The notes below the pieces were generated by a model. The model was not told the DNA's origin and did not search any database. It saw only the letters and a list, made by a program, of their open reading frames with translations. Shown here one piece after another: positions 7,816 through 16,449 of a stretch of 64,000 bases of DNA; positions within the stretch are counted from its first letter, which is position 1; the number at the start of each line of letters is the position of its first letter. Position numbers and translations under genes: made by a program. This DNA is from Winogradskyella sp. PC-19 (GTDB taxonomy: Bacteria; Bacteroidota; Bacteroidia; Flavobacteriales; Flavobacteriaceae), in NCBI RefSeq assembly GCF_002163855.1, contig NZ_CP019332.1, forward strand, positions 2,645,145-2,709,144, read 5' to 3'.

Positions 7816-8133
7816 ATGGCTGATTTGCAACAGAAAGATTGGACAAAACTACTGTCAGAAGACAATAATTCGGTGGTTTTGGATGTTAGAACATTAGATG
7901 AAGTTGAAGAATTAGGAATAATTCCTAATGCGTTGCATATTGATATATTTAAAGGTCAGGGTTTTATTGATGAGATTCAAAAGTTGGATATATCAAAAAA
8001 ATACTTTGTTTACTGTAAAGCTGGTGGCAGAAGTGCGCAAGCATGTGCAATTATGAATCAGTTAGGTTTCGACAATACGTATAACCTTCTTGGCGGTTTT
8101 ACCGAATGGGAAGGCGAAGTCAATCAAATATAA
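7816..8133 (+). CDS. Cytoplasmic single-domain rhodanese
   Basis: A 105-aa rhodanese-fold sulfurtransferase without a signal peptide. The active-site loop is YCKAGGRSAQA with C67 as the persulfide-bearing cysteine, and the domain opens with VVLDVRTLDEVEE. Free-standing rhodaneses of this size move sulfane sulfur between small thiols and proteins, and the acceptor is unknown. The next gene encodes a second rhodanese with a lipoprotein signal 13 nt downstream. The pair therefore covers both sides of the membrane and forms a two-gene unit bounded by terminators. Confidence 0.9.
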   Translation: MADLQQKDWTKLLSEDNNSVVLDVRTLDEVEELGIIPNALHIDIFKGQGFIDEIQKLDISKKYFVYCKAGGRSAQACAIMNQLGFDNTYNLLGGFTEWEGEVNQI

Positions 8134-8146
8134 AATCAATCAAATC

Positions 8147-8557
8147 ATGAAAAAATTAATATCCATCACACTATTATGCCTTTTAATGCTTATTAGTATA
8201 GGCTGTGTGGACAAAAAAGCAGACTCTAGCGATGTCAAATTAGTAACGGCAGACGAGATGAAACAAATAATTGAACTAGAAGATGTCCAAGTAGTTGATG
8301 TCAGAACAGCCTCAGAATTTGAAGCCGTACGCATCAAATCTGCACAAAATATTGACTTTAACTCACCAACGTTTGAAGAAGATATAAAAAAGCTTGACAA
8401 ATCTAAGCCAGTCGTATTGTATTGTAAAGGTGGAGCCAGAAGTGCTAAATGTGCAAAAAAACTAAAGGATGAAGGTTTCGAAAAAATCTATGACTTAGAA
8501 GGTGGCTTGTCCAAATGGGAACATTCAAAAATTCTCAACATCGAGAAAAAATCATAA
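8147..8557 (+). CDS. Rhodanese-like lipoprotein
   Basis: A 136-aa rhodanese-domain protein exported as a lipoprotein. I use the ATG at 8147 because it gives a clean signal peptide with lipobox (ISIGC, C20). The frame is open upstream to 8090, but that part overlaps the preceding rhodanese. The domain has VVDVRTASEFEAVRI and the active-site loop YCKGGARSAKC with C93. It is a paralogue of the preceding cytoplasmic protein. Its position in the envelope next to TlpA-, redoxin- and DsbD-like genes suggests a role in extracytoplasmic sulfur or thiol chemistry. This is an inference from context. Confidence 0.87.
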   Translation: MKKLISITLLCLLMLISIGCVDKKADSSDVKLVTADEMKQIIELEDVQVVDVRTASEFEAVRIKSAQNIDFNSPTFEEDIKKLDKSKPVVLYCKGGARSAKCAKKLKDEGFEKIYDLEGGLSKWEHSKILNIEKKS

Positions 8558-8564
8558 AGTATTT

Positions 8565-8595
8565 AAAACCGAACTATAAACGTTCGGTTTTTTTG
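8565..8595 (+). terminator. Intrinsic terminator after the rhodanese pair
   Basis: AAAACCGAAC (8565-8574) and GTTCGGTTTT (8582-8591) form a perfect 10-bp stem with a 7-nt loop, followed by more T. It lies just after the rhodanese lipoprotein stop. Confidence 0.88.
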
Positions 8596-8660
8596 TGCAC
8601 TCAAGTCTTAAGGTTTTTATAAATTAGACGACTTTTAAGTAGTAAAATCAACACAACTTT

Positions 8661-8668
8661 TACATTTG
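8661..8668 (+). promoter_or_regulatory. -7 element of the dsbD-like gene
   Basis: TACATTTG matches TAnnTTTG and lies 17 nt before the ATG at 8686. The -33 region has only a TTTT run, so the match is partial. Confidence 0.5.
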
Positions 8669-8685
8669 TGTTATAACCTTATTAT

Positions 8686-10695
8686 ATGGCAATTTTAAAG
8701 CGTTTCTTTTTTGCATTACTTACCATAGTAGTAACAACAATTACTTTTGGACAAAATTATAACCCAGCGAGTTGGGAGCATACAGTTGAAAAAATTTCTG
8801 AGACCGATTACAAGGTTATTCTTACAGTGACTTTAGAAGAAGGTTATAGTATTTATTCGCAGTATGCAATTGAAGAAGATGGGTTTGCGCCTCAAACTTA
8901 TTTTGAGTTTAAAAACCAAAAAGGGAATTATACTTTAGTTGGTAATACTACCGAGCCGGACACTAAGCCCAAATTTGATAAGTTGTTTGGCGAAAATGTT
9001 AAGAAGTTTAATGACCAAGCCATCTTTACACAACAAATATCTTTAATTAACCCATATTTTAATAAAGTTGTAATTAGCGCAGAGTATCAGACCTGTAATG
9101 ATGAGAGATGCATTTTAGGAGATGACACTTTTAAATTTAATTTAGACGGAACTCCAGTTGAGGAAGATCTTATTGATATTGACGAACGTAGTCAAAAACT
9201 CTCTGAAGAATTAAAGTTAAACGTCACTGGTTGGGACAAATACAAAAAACAAGATATTGAAGAAAAAAGTAACCTTTCCATATTTATTTTAGGGTTTTTA
9301 GGTGGTCTTATTGCCTTACTGACACCTTGTGTGTTTCCTATGATTCCTTTGACAGTTTCGTTTTTTACAAAGAGTTCTGGCGATTCTAAGAAAGGATTGT
9401 TCAATTCTGTTTTGTATGGATTCTTTATTTTTTTAATATACTTTTTATTGAGTTTACCGTTCCATGTTTTAGATTCTTTAGACTCTGGCATATTGAATAA
9501 TATTTCAACAAACTCAACACTAAATGTCATATTCTTCGCTATATTTTTAGTGTTTGCATTTTCGTTTTTCGGTTATTTTGAATTGACATTACCACAATCG
9601 TGGAGTGCGAAAATGGATGATAAAGCCAATAAGATAGGTGGAGTTATTGGTGTCTTTTTTATGGCGTTAACATTAGCAATTGTGTCATTTTCCTGTACTG
9701 GACCAATTCTAGGTGGTTTATTAGGAAGTAGCTTAGCGTCTGATGCTAGTGCCACACAACTCACAATGGGAATGAGCGGTTTTGGTTTGGCATTGGCTTT
9801 GCCTTTTACATTGTTTGCCATGTTTCCAAAATGGTTAAATTCATTACCAAAATCTGGTGGTTGGTTAAATACAGTAAAAGTGGTTTTAGGGTTTATAGAG
9901 TTGGCCTTAGCACTTAAATTCTTGTCTAATGCAGATTTAGTAGAGCATTGGGGATTATTAAAACGTGAAATTTTTATTGGTCTTTGGATTATTATCGGTA
10001 TTGGCTTGATATTATACTTGTTCGGTAAAATTAAATTCCCACATGATGGACCACTACAAAAAATTGGAAAAGGTAGAATGACCACTGGTATTTTAGTTGT
10101 GGCATTCGTCATCTATTTAATTCCGGGATTGACCAATACAAAATATGCCAATTTGAAGTTATTAAGTGGTTTTCCACCACCAATGTTTTATAGTATTTAT
10201 GAGAAAGCTTCTGAGTGTCCATTAGATTTAAATTGTAGTAAAGATTGGGAAGAAGGCTTGGCCAAGGCAAAAGCAGAAAACAAACCTATCTTATTAGATT
10301 TTACAGGTTGGGCATGTGTTAATTGCCGTAAGATGGAAGAGCAGGTGTGGAGCACATCAGAAGTTTACGATATTTTAAGCGAAAAATACGTAGTTATCTC
10401 ATTGTATGTAGATGACAAAAAGGAGTTGCCAAAAGACGAGCAGTTCGATTATTTAAGAATAAACGGAACTGTAAAAAACATAGAAACGATTGGTGATAAA
10501 TGGGGGACGTTACAGACCATAAACTTCCAAAATAATTCGCAGCCCTATTATGTGCTTTTAAATCATGACTTAGAATTACTAAATACGACAAATGCGTATG
10601 AACCCAATTCGGATGCTTATTATGAGTGGCTTAAAATTGGGTTAGATAATTTTGAAAAGAAGAAGTCTGTGTCTAATTTTAGATTTGGAAACTAA
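8686..10695 (+). CDS. dsbD: DsbD-like thiol:disulfide interchange protein
   Basis: A 669-aa membrane protein carrying electrons from cytoplasmic thioredoxin across the membrane to periplasmic thiols. It has a signal peptide (1-22), then an N-terminal periplasmic domain with C137 and C142 (TCNDERC). Next comes a multi-helix transmembrane domain with the redox cysteines C215 (TPCVFPMIP) and C337 (SFSCTGP). A C-terminal thioredoxin domain carries WACVNC (C544, C547). All three cysteine pairs of the DsbD relay are present. Likely clients are the exported thioredoxin-fold proteins encoded just upstream. Its stop codon overlaps that of the convergent nitroreductase gene. Confidence 0.93.
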   Translation: MAILKRFFFALLTIVVTTITFGQNYNPASWEHTVEKISETDYKVILTVTLEEGYSIYSQYAIEEDGFAPQTYFEFKNQKGNYTLVGNTTEPDTKPKFDKLFGENVKKFNDQAIFTQQISLINPYFNKVVISAEYQTCNDERCILGDDTFKFNLDGTPVEEDLIDIDERSQKLSEELKLNVTGWDKYKKQDIEEKSNLSIFILGFLGGLIALLTPCVFPMIPLTVSFFTKSSGDSKKGLFNSVLYGFFIFLIYFLLSLPFHVLDSLDSGILNNISTNSTLNVIFFAIFLVFAFSFFGYFELTLPQSWSAKMDDKANKIGGVIGVFFMALTLAIVSFSCTGPILGGLLGSSLASDASATQLTMGMSGFGLALALPFTLFAMFPKWLNSLPKSGGWLNTVKVVLGFIELALALKFLSNADLVEHWGLLKREIFIGLWIIIGIGLILYLFGKIKFPHDGPLQKIGKGRMTTGILVVAFVIYLIPGLTNTKYANLKLLSGFPPPMFYSIYEKASECPLDLNCSKDWEEGLAKAKAENKPILLDFTGWACVNCRKMEEQVWSTSEVYDILSEKYVVISLYVDDKKELPKDEQFDYLRINGTVKNIETIGDKWGTLQTINFQNNSQPYYVLLNHDLELLNTTNAYEPNSDAYYEWLKIGLDNFEKKKSVSNFRFGN

Positions 10696-11420
10696 ACTTC
10701 AAAATAAACGCTCTCAAAAGGTACTCTAAACCGAGGGCCATAAATACCTTTTTCATCGCGTATACCGCAACTTATAACCATATTTATTTCTGCACCACGA
10801 GGTAAGTCTAAGATTTGCTTTACTCGCAGTGTGTCACTGCCTTCCATAGGACAAGTATCATAACCAATTGCAGCCATGCTTGTCATAAAATTTTGTGCGG
10901 CTAACCCAGCACTTTTATGAGCCACAATACGCATATCACTTAAGCGTGTTTGCCTATAAATAGGTTTAAATAATCCAATAACTTGGAACACAACAAACTT
11001 TATATACCCTAAGATTCCTAGAAAGTCTGTATAGATGGTTGGTATAAGTTTACCGTAATAATTGGTTGCCATCTTTTTACGTTTCAAATCACGTTCAGAT
11101 AAATCGTCCCTGTCATAAACTTTATTCAAAAAATCTATGTTTGCCTTAGCGCGTTTGCGCCATAAATCTTTACGTGCTACTACAACAACTAATTGTTTAG
11201 CGGTTTTTGCTGCACTTTGGTTAAAGCATGCTTGGGCTAAAGCTTCAAGTTTAGTTTTATTAGTTACATGATAAAATTCCCAAAGTTGTAAATTACTACT
11301 AGTTGGCGCTAATGACGCGTTAACTAAACATTGTCTTACTTTTTCGGTATCTATGTCATCTTCTTTATAAACACGTGTTGAACGTCTATAACCAATTGCT
11401 TCTGATACTGTTTTTTCCAT
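10692..11420 (-). CDS. Nitroreductase-family flavoprotein
   Basis: A 242-aa member of the nitroreductase fold, which binds FMN and uses NAD(P)H to reduce nitro groups, quinones or related substrates. The N-terminal YRRSTRVYKEDDID and the following LAPTSSNLQLWEFYHV are the FMN-contact segments of the family. GLAAQNFMTSMAAIGYDTCPMEG is the conserved central helix region. The substrate cannot be told from the sequence. It is the last gene of a minus-strand run beginning at msrB, so a redox-stress role is reasonable. Convergent with the dsbD-like gene, sharing overlapping stops. Confidence 0.88.
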   Translation of the reverse strand: MEKTVSEAIGYRRSTRVYKEDDIDTEKVRQCLVNASLAPTSSNLQLWEFYHVTNKTKLEALAQACFNQSAAKTAKQLVVVVARKDLWRKRAKANIDFLNKVYDRDDLSERDLKRKKMATNYYGKLIPTIYTDFLGILGYIKFVVFQVIGLFKPIYRQTRLSDMRIVAHKSAGLAAQNFMTSMAAIGYDTCPMEGSDTLRVKQILDLPRGAEINMVISCGIRDEKGIYGPRFRVPFESVYFEV

Positions 11421-11429
11421 ATATGAGTT

Positions 11430-11669
11430 TTATGAGAATAGGAATTGGTACATTTTGTCACCTATCCAATATCCAAATCCTAAAATTATTGGGTATGCGA
11501 GAAATAGCCATACATAATCTATTATTCTTATTACAATTTCTTTTTCACCGGATGCTGTCAAAAATTCAATAAATCCGTACCAAGTCATTATGTTAAGCTT
11601 ATAGGCAATAAAATTTGCGACTATAGCCGTTAACAATATAAAAATACCAATAAAATAAATTCGCATCAT
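11430..11669 (-). CDS. Small membrane protein of unknown function
   Basis: A 79-aa protein with two hydrophobic segments (about 3-22 and 50-68) separated by a short polar loop. I do not recognise a family. It sits 9 nt before the nitroreductase gene and 9 nt after selO on the same strand, so it is probably part of the msrB-selO operon. Codon use and composition resemble the neighbours. There is no cysteine or other obvious catalytic residue. Confidence 0.7.
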   Translation of the reverse strand: MMRIYFIGIFILLTAIVANFIAYKLNIMTWYGFIEFLTASGEKEIVIRIIDYVWLFLAYPIILGFGYWIGDKMYQFLFS

Positions 11670-11678
11670 AACCTGTTT

Positions 11679-13241
11679 TTAAGAACTACAAGATAACATA
11701 GAACAACCCACTTTATGTCTTGCCCATTCTGGACGTTTTGCAAACCATTTTATGTTTTTTGGCTGCTCTGCATACGGATTTTTTAAGAGTTGAAATAACG
11801 CATCGATTAAATCGTAGTTTCCATTGTTGGCGTCGTCAATGGCGAGTTGGGCCATATAATTTCTAAGTACATATTTTGGGTTTATCAAATCCATTTTAGT
11901 TTTTCGTTCTAAATCTGAAAATTTTTCTTTTTCTAATCTAAAACTGTAGCGATCAAACCAATCACCCCATTGTTGCGCAATGGTATCAGCAACGTCATGT
12001 GACTTATAAAAGGCATCATTTACAACTTCTAAACCTTTTATACTATTATCTTTATTGAAGTTACTTAACAATCTAAAAAAGATAGTCATATCTGTTTCCG
12101 TCAGCTGAAGAATATCTTCTAAAGCTTGAATAAATTGTTGGTCCTTGGCATCATCCTCAAATAAACCTAGTTTAGATTTCATCATTGCCAGCGACTTGGT
12201 TTCAAATCCATTTTTGTAATTCTCTAATATTTTTTCCAGAGGTTCTGCGTCCTCAATTAAAGGATATAATGCGTTAGCAAGTTGGTATAAGTTCCATAAT
12301 CCAATATTGGGTTGATTGGCAAAACGATAGCGTTTGTTTTGAGCATCAGTCGTGTTAGGTGTCCAACCAAAGTCAAATCCTTCTAACCAACCGTATGGGC
12401 CGTAATCTATCGTTAATCCTAAGATACTCATGTTGTCAGTATTCATAACTCCATGAACAAAACCAACGCGTTGCCAATGGATTATCATATCTAAAGTCCG
12501 CTGCATGACTTGATCAAAAAACAAAATATAGGTATCTTTTGAAGGTTTACCTAAATGCGAAAAATGATGTTTGATTGTATAATGAACAAGAGATTTTAGA
12601 TTTTTATGGTCTCCACGAGCAGAAAAGATTTCAAAATTTCCAAAACGAAGAAATGATGGTGAAACTCTAGATACAATAGCACCTTTCTCGTATGCCTGAT
12701 TACCATCATAAAGCATATCTCGCATCACTTGATCACCAGATAATGCTAATGATAACGCTCTTGTTGTTGGCACACCTAAATGGTGCATGGCTTCACTACA
12801 TAAATATTCTCTGATAGAAGATCGTAATACCGCCAAACCATCTCCACTACGAGAATATGGTGTTTCTCCAGCACCTTTTAACTGAATCGTCCATTGCTTG
12901 TTATTATGGTTAACATCAAAAAGATTTATAGCTCGCCCATCACCTAATTGTCCAGCCCAACGTCCAAACTGATGACCACCATAGCACATGGCATAAGGAT
13001 TTGTCTTTTCTAAAACCTTGTTACCTGTAACAATATTTATAAAATCTTTCGATTTTAAATCTTCATTTGTAAAACCTAAATCTTTAGAAAAATCTGTGGC
13101 AACATGTATCAACTTTGGATTAGTAGTTTTCTTGGGTGTGACATAACTAAAACATGCCTCATTTACTTGGCGTCTTGTGTTTGTTTTAATTGAGTCACCA
13201 GGCAGTTCTTCAGTAAAATTGCTTTTAATTTTTAGATTCAT
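11679..13241 (-). CDS. selO: SelO-family protein adenylyltransferase (pseudokinase)
   Basis: SelO proteins have a protein-kinase-like fold that binds ATP in flipped orientation and transfers AMP to Ser, Thr or Tyr of target proteins. The 520-aa length fits. Diagnostic stretches are YGGHQFGRWAGQLGDGRA, LKGAGETPYSRSGDGLAVLR, FVHGVMNTDNMSILG and the metal-binding DYGPYGWLEGFD. The C-terminus SMLSCSS has Cys where eukaryotic SelO has selenocysteine, and no Sec codon is involved. The gene overlaps the upstream glutaredoxin-like gene by 4 nt. Bacterial SelO has been linked to redox homeostasis, which fits this operon. Confidence 0.94.
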   Translation of the reverse strand: MNLKIKSNFTEELPGDSIKTNTRRQVNEACFSYVTPKKTTNPKLIHVATDFSKDLGFTNEDLKSKDFINIVTGNKVLEKTNPYAMCYGGHQFGRWAGQLGDGRAINLFDVNHNNKQWTIQLKGAGETPYSRSGDGLAVLRSSIREYLCSEAMHHLGVPTTRALSLALSGDQVMRDMLYDGNQAYEKGAIVSRVSPSFLRFGNFEIFSARGDHKNLKSLVHYTIKHHFSHLGKPSKDTYILFFDQVMQRTLDMIIHWQRVGFVHGVMNTDNMSILGLTIDYGPYGWLEGFDFGWTPNTTDAQNKRYRFANQPNIGLWNLYQLANALYPLIEDAEPLEKILENYKNGFETKSLAMMKSKLGLFEDDAKDQQFIQALEDILQLTETDMTIFFRLLSNFNKDNSIKGLEVVNDAFYKSHDVADTIAQQWGDWFDRYSFRLEKEKFSDLERKTKMDLINPKYVLRNYMAQLAIDDANNGNYDLIDALFQLLKNPYAEQPKNIKWFAKRPEWARHKVGCSMLSCSS

Positions 13242-13486
13242 AATAATTTACTAAGCCACTTGTTCAAATCTTTCTCGGATGGATTTCTTAGTTTTTTTTC
13301 TCCAATAGTTATTGATGGAAAATTAAGTTTTCGATTAGTGTACAAGTTACGTAATTCTTCGGCATGAGTTTCATTTTCTTCGACATCGTAAAAAGAAAAA
13401 TTAAGTTTACGACTTTCAAAAAAAGATTTGTAGTATTGGGTTTTATGGCACCTTTCGGTGCCATAAATTTTAATTTTAGTTTCCAT
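13238..13486 (-). CDS. Glutaredoxin-like protein
   Basis: An 82-aa thioredoxin-fold protein, taking the ATG at 13486 (METKIKIYGTERCHKTQYYK). The frame is open further upstream, but that part overlaps msrA and is not family-like. The active site is TERCHKTQYY, a single cysteine in place of the CPYC of classical glutaredoxins, so only monothiol chemistry is possible at that site. The FPSITIGEKKLRNPSE segment corresponds to the cis-proline and glutathione-site region. It lies 16 nt after msrA and overlaps selO by 4 nt. Confidence 0.83.
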   Translation of the reverse strand: METKIKIYGTERCHKTQYYKSFFESRKLNFSFYDVEENETHAEELRNLYTNRKLNFPSITIGEKKLRNPSEKDLNKWLSKLL

Positions 13487-13502
13487 TAAATGATTTGGAT
13501 TG

Positions 13503-14042
13503 CTATTTAAGTTTATCCGAATGTAATTTACGGAGTTTTGCCAATTTTGGGTCAATCACAAAACCACAATATCCATATTCTGGATTGTTTTTATAAAAGT
13601 CTTGATGTTCTTTTTCTGCTTCGTAAAACGTAACTGCTTCAGATAACTCTGTTACAATAGGGTTTTCGTAATACTTAGACAATTCATCAATTACTGTCTC
13701 TGCGATTTCTTTTTGCTTGTAATTATGATAAAAAATTACAGAACGATATTGTGTTCCTCTGTCTGCTCCTTGACGATTTAATGTCGTAGGGTCATGAGTT
13801 GTCATAAAAATGACAAGGATATCTTCGTAACTAATCACATTAGCGTCAAAAGTGACTTGCACAACTTCGGCGTCACCAGTTAATCCAGAACAGACTTCTC
13901 TGTATGTTGGTCTACCCGGAGCTTTACCGCCACTATAACCGGATACTACGTTTTCTACACCTTTTATTTCTTGAAATACTGCTTCTGTACACCAAAAGCA
14001 ACCGCCGCCAATAGTAGCGATTTGTAAATTTTTAGTTGTCAT
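13503..14042 (-). CDS. msrA: Peptide methionine (S)-S-oxide reductase MsrA
   Basis: Reduces the S epimer of methionine sulfoxide in proteins. The 179-aa protein has the catalytic motif GGGCFWCTEAVF with C15 as nucleophile, the VSGYSGG motif near residue 35, the YRSVIFYHN strand and FYEAEKEHQDFYKNNP near the end. There is no signal peptide, so it is cytoplasmic. Its start overlaps the stop of msrB by 1 nt. The two complementary stereospecific reductases are thus made together, followed by a glutaredoxin-like protein that could help recycle them (inference). Confidence 0.96.
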   Translation of the reverse strand: MTTKNLQIATIGGGCFWCTEAVFQEIKGVENVVSGYSGGKAPGRPTYREVCSGLTGDAEVVQVTFDANVISYEDILVIFMTTHDPTTLNRQGADRGTQYRSVIFYHNYKQKEIAETVIDELSKYYENPIVTELSEAVTFYEAEKEHQDFYKNNPEYGYCGFVIDPKLAKLRKLHSDKLK

Positions 14043-14494
14043 TAGGCAGTCTCCTTATTTAAGGTCATAGATTCTGAATTAATACAATAGCGTAATCCAC
14101 TTGGTTCTGGACCATCAGGAAATATGTGTCCTAAATGTCCATCACAGGTATTACACATAACCTCTACGCGCACCATACCAAAAGATGAATCTTTTTCGTA
14201 CTTAATAGCATTCTCTTTGATAGGCTGCGTAAAACTTGGCCAACCAGAACTTGAATTAAATTTTATTGTAGAATCAAATAAGGGTGTGTCACAACACACA
14301 CAATTGTATTGCCCTTCGTCATAAATGCTACAAAGAGCTCCACTATGTGGGCGTTCTGTTCCTTTTTGTCTAGTAATTCTGAATTGTTCTGGAGTTAATT
14401 GCGCCATCCATTCGGCTTCAGATTTTTCAACACGCTTGTCTGGCGTTGGATTTCCGTTTACGGAAAAGTTAATTACATCTTTCCAAGTTAGCAT
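14042..14494 (-). CDS. msrB: Peptide methionine (R)-S-oxide reductase MsrB
   Basis: Reduces the R epimer of methionine sulfoxide in proteins. The 150-aa protein has the catalytic cysteine C137 in GLRYCINSESM. Two CxxC pairs bind structural zinc (C65/C68 in NCVCC and C114/C117 in MCNTC). SSSGWPSF and GHLGHIFPDGPEPSGLRYC are classic MsrB stretches. It is cytoplasmic. It is the first gene of the minus-strand run msrB-msrA-glutaredoxin-selO-small membrane protein-nitroreductase. I could not find a convincing -7 box in the 230 nt upstream. Confidence 0.96.
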   Translation of the reverse strand: MLTWKDVINFSVNGNPTPDKRVEKSEAEWMAQLTPEQFRITRQKGTERPHSGALCSIYDEGQYNCVCCDTPLFDSTIKFNSSSGWPSFTQPIKENAIKYEKDSSFGMVRVEVMCNTCDGHLGHIFPDGPEPSGLRYCINSESMTLNKETA

Positions 14495-14687
14495 ACCTTT
14501 GGTTCCTTTCTTTCTGTGAGTTAATGTTTTATTAATTAGGTCAGAAACAACCTTACTATTGTAATCAATAAGATTAATTTTAGTCGAAGTTTTTCGGTTT
14601 CTTTTCTAGTTAATAAATATGCTTTATTTAGATGTAAAATTAGTCGAAATAACAGCTAATACCTTACGAAAGGAATTGTAAAATAAA

Positions 14688-14718
14688 AACTCACTATAGA
14701 TCATCTCTATAGTGAGTT
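14688..14718 (-). terminator. Intrinsic terminator of tmRNA
   Basis: A perfect 13-bp inverted repeat (14688-14700 with 14706-14718) with a 5-nt loop lies just past the 3' end of tmRNA on the minus strand. It is followed by an A-rich plus strand, which is a U tract in the transcript. Confidence 0.88.
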
Positions 14719-14723
14719 TTTTG

Positions 14724-15114
14724 TGGAGTCGGAGAGAATCGAACTCTCGTCCAAACAAGTAACCAAAGAGCTTTCTACACGTTTAGTTTTTTCTTAGTTT
14801 TCGATTGTAAGCCGATTAAAAACATTCTACTTACAACTTATCTTCTAAATCTCGAAAAGGCATTAAAGCACTACCTAATCTTAGTTAATATTTACGATGC
14901 CTCTAAATAGAACGCCATTAACCAAGGCTTTCCGGAGACATAAAGCTTGCCCACCTAGTGAGCCGAGGCTTAATCTTACTATAATTCAGATTATGCAGCT
15001 AAAGCGTAGTTATTCTCGCCGTTTAAAATTTGGTCTAGCCTTTTACGTGTTTCAATGCCATTACACGACGTGCTTACCATTTAATTAATCTCGCTGTCAA
15101 AACCAGTCGACCCC
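14724..15114 (-). ncRNA. ssrA: Transfer-messenger RNA (tmRNA)
   Basis: tmRNA rescues stalled ribosomes and adds a degradation tag. The mature 5' end GGGGTCGACTGG lies at 15114 and the 3' tRNA-like arm ends at 14724. The acceptor stem pairs GGGGUCG with CGACUCC (one G-U), and a complete T-arm is at about 14730-14755. The tag frame at 15020-14991 reads GENNYALAA followed by TAA, the form typical of Flavobacteriia. CCA is not encoded: the sequence after the discriminator A is CAA. The single-piece arrangement, about 391 nt, is standard. Confidence 0.96.
14991..15020 (-). other. tmRNA tag-peptide reading frame
   Basis: Within tmRNA the resume frame encodes GENNYALAA then TAA. The ALAA end is the recognition signal for ClpXP-type proteolysis. 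It identifies strand and lineage. Confidence 0.93.
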
Positions 15115-15240
15115 ATAAATGATAAAAGGATGGCGAAGTTACAAAAAAAGTTGTGCAACCTCTTAAATCCAAGTATTTTTGAACAAAAATTATTCCAGAC
15201 TAATTTATAGTCGTTTTGTCAGTAATTTAAACCTATAAGT

Positions 15241-16449
15241 ATGAAATTCGCCATTATAAAAGAACGCAAAAATCCGCCAGATAGACGAGTGGTATTTTCA
15301 CCTGAAAAATTGGCCGAAGCAAGAACACAATTTCCTAGTGCAGAATTTGTAGTAGAATCCTCAGATATCCGCATTTTCCCTGATGAAGCGTATAGAGCTT
15401 TAGGTTTTAAGGTTACTGACGATGTTTCGGATGCTGATGTTATGATTGGTGTTAAGGAAGTTCCTGTTGAAAATTTAATTCCGAATAAAAAATACTTTTA
15501 CTTTTCTCATACCATAAAGAAACAACCTTACAATAGGAAGTTACTTAAAGCAATGCTAGACAGACATATTGAAATGTATGATCATGAGACTATTGTCAAA
15601 GAAAATAATGCTAGACTTATAGGCTTTGGCCGCTATGCGGGATTAGTAGGTGCCTATAATGGATTTAGAGCTTTGGGACTCAGAGACGGTTTGTTTAGCC
15701 TCCCAAAAGTAGAAACACTTGCTGACCTGAATGCAGTAAAGGCACAACTTGATAAAATCTCAGTACCTAATATAAAAATACTCTTAACAGGTACAGGCAA
15801 AGTGGCGTATGGTGCAAAAGAAATTTTGGATCATCTTAGCGTAAAACAAGTTAGTGACGCATTGTATTTGACGTCACAGTTTACTGAACCTGTTTATTGT
15901 ATGGCAGATGTTATGGAATATGCCAAGCGTAAAGATGGTAAGGTAGGAGAGAAGTACGCTTTTTACAAGGATCCAAGTGAATATGAGAGTAATTTTATGG
16001 CTTACGCTAAAGAAACCGAATATTTTATTGCTGGGCATTTTTATGGGAATAATGCACCGTATTTGTTTACTAGAGATGACGCAAAACACCCAGAGTTTAG
16101 AATTAATTTGGTAGCAGATATCTCTTGTGATATCGATGGTCCAGTGGCAAGTACAATTAGACCATCTACTATTGCAGAGCCTTTTTATGGTTATAATCCA
16201 GAAACCGAGGCCGAAACTACTTTTAATAATAGCAATGCAATAACTGTAATGGCAGTAGATAATTTACCTTGTGAATTACCAAAGGACGCTAGCGAAGGTT
16301 TTGGTGAAGCATTTTTAGAGCATGTGATTCCTGCATTTTTTGATGAGGACCAGAATCGTGTATTAGAACGTGCGTTGATAACAACAAGCAAAGGAGAACT
16401 TACCAAACGTTTTTCTTATTTACAGGATTATGTAGAAGGTAGGGAATAG
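15241..16449 (+). CDS. Alanine dehydrogenase / saccharopine dehydrogenase-like NAD(P)-dependent oxidoreductase
   Basis: A 402-aa enzyme with the N-terminal alanine dehydrogenase/transhydrogenase-type domain (opening MKFAIIKERKNPPDRRVVFS, an Arg/Lys-rich substrate-binding start). A Rossmann segment LLTGTGKVAYGAKEIL near residue 180 is the dinucleotide-binding glycine motif. ADISCDIDGPVASTIRPSTI near residue 295 resembles the substrate-site region of lysine-forming saccharopine dehydrogenases. The exact reaction is uncertain: either an L-amino-acid dehydrogenase or a lysine-pathway enzyme. It is a single gene behind tmRNA and slightly overlaps the convergent DUF1361 gene. Confidence 0.82.
   Translation: MKFAIIKERKNPPDRRVVFSPEKLAEARTQFPSAEFVVESSDIRIFPDEAYRALGFKVTDDVSDADVMIGVKEVPVENLIPNKKYFYFSHTIKKQPYNRKLLKAMLDRHIEMYDHETIVKENNARLIGFGRYAGLVGAYNGFRALGLRDGLFSLPKVETLADLNAVKAQLDKISVPNIKILLTGTGKVAYGAKEILDHLSVKQVSDALYLTSQFTEPVYCMADVMEYAKRKDGKVGEKYAFYKDPSEYESNFMAYAKETEYFIAGHFYGNNAPYLFTRDDAKHPEFRINLVADISCDIDGPVASTIRPSTIAEPFYGYNPETEAETTFNNSNAITVMAVDNLPCELPKDASEGFGEAFLEHVIPAFFDEDQNRVLERALITTSKGELTKRFSYLQDYVEGRE

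Noticed and set aside
9573-10112. 179-codon ORF on the minus strand
   Set aside because: Antisense to the membrane domain of the dsbD-like gene. Its Pro/Asn-rich translation is typical of a shadow frame.
11679-11700. Possible selenocysteine in SelO
   Set aside because: The C-terminus reads SMLSCSS with an ordinary Cys codon. There is no in-frame TGA and no SECIS-like element.
14897-15088. 63-codon ORF on the plus strand
   Set aside because: It lies entirely antisense to tmRNA. The tRNA-like arm, tag frame and terminator explain the region.
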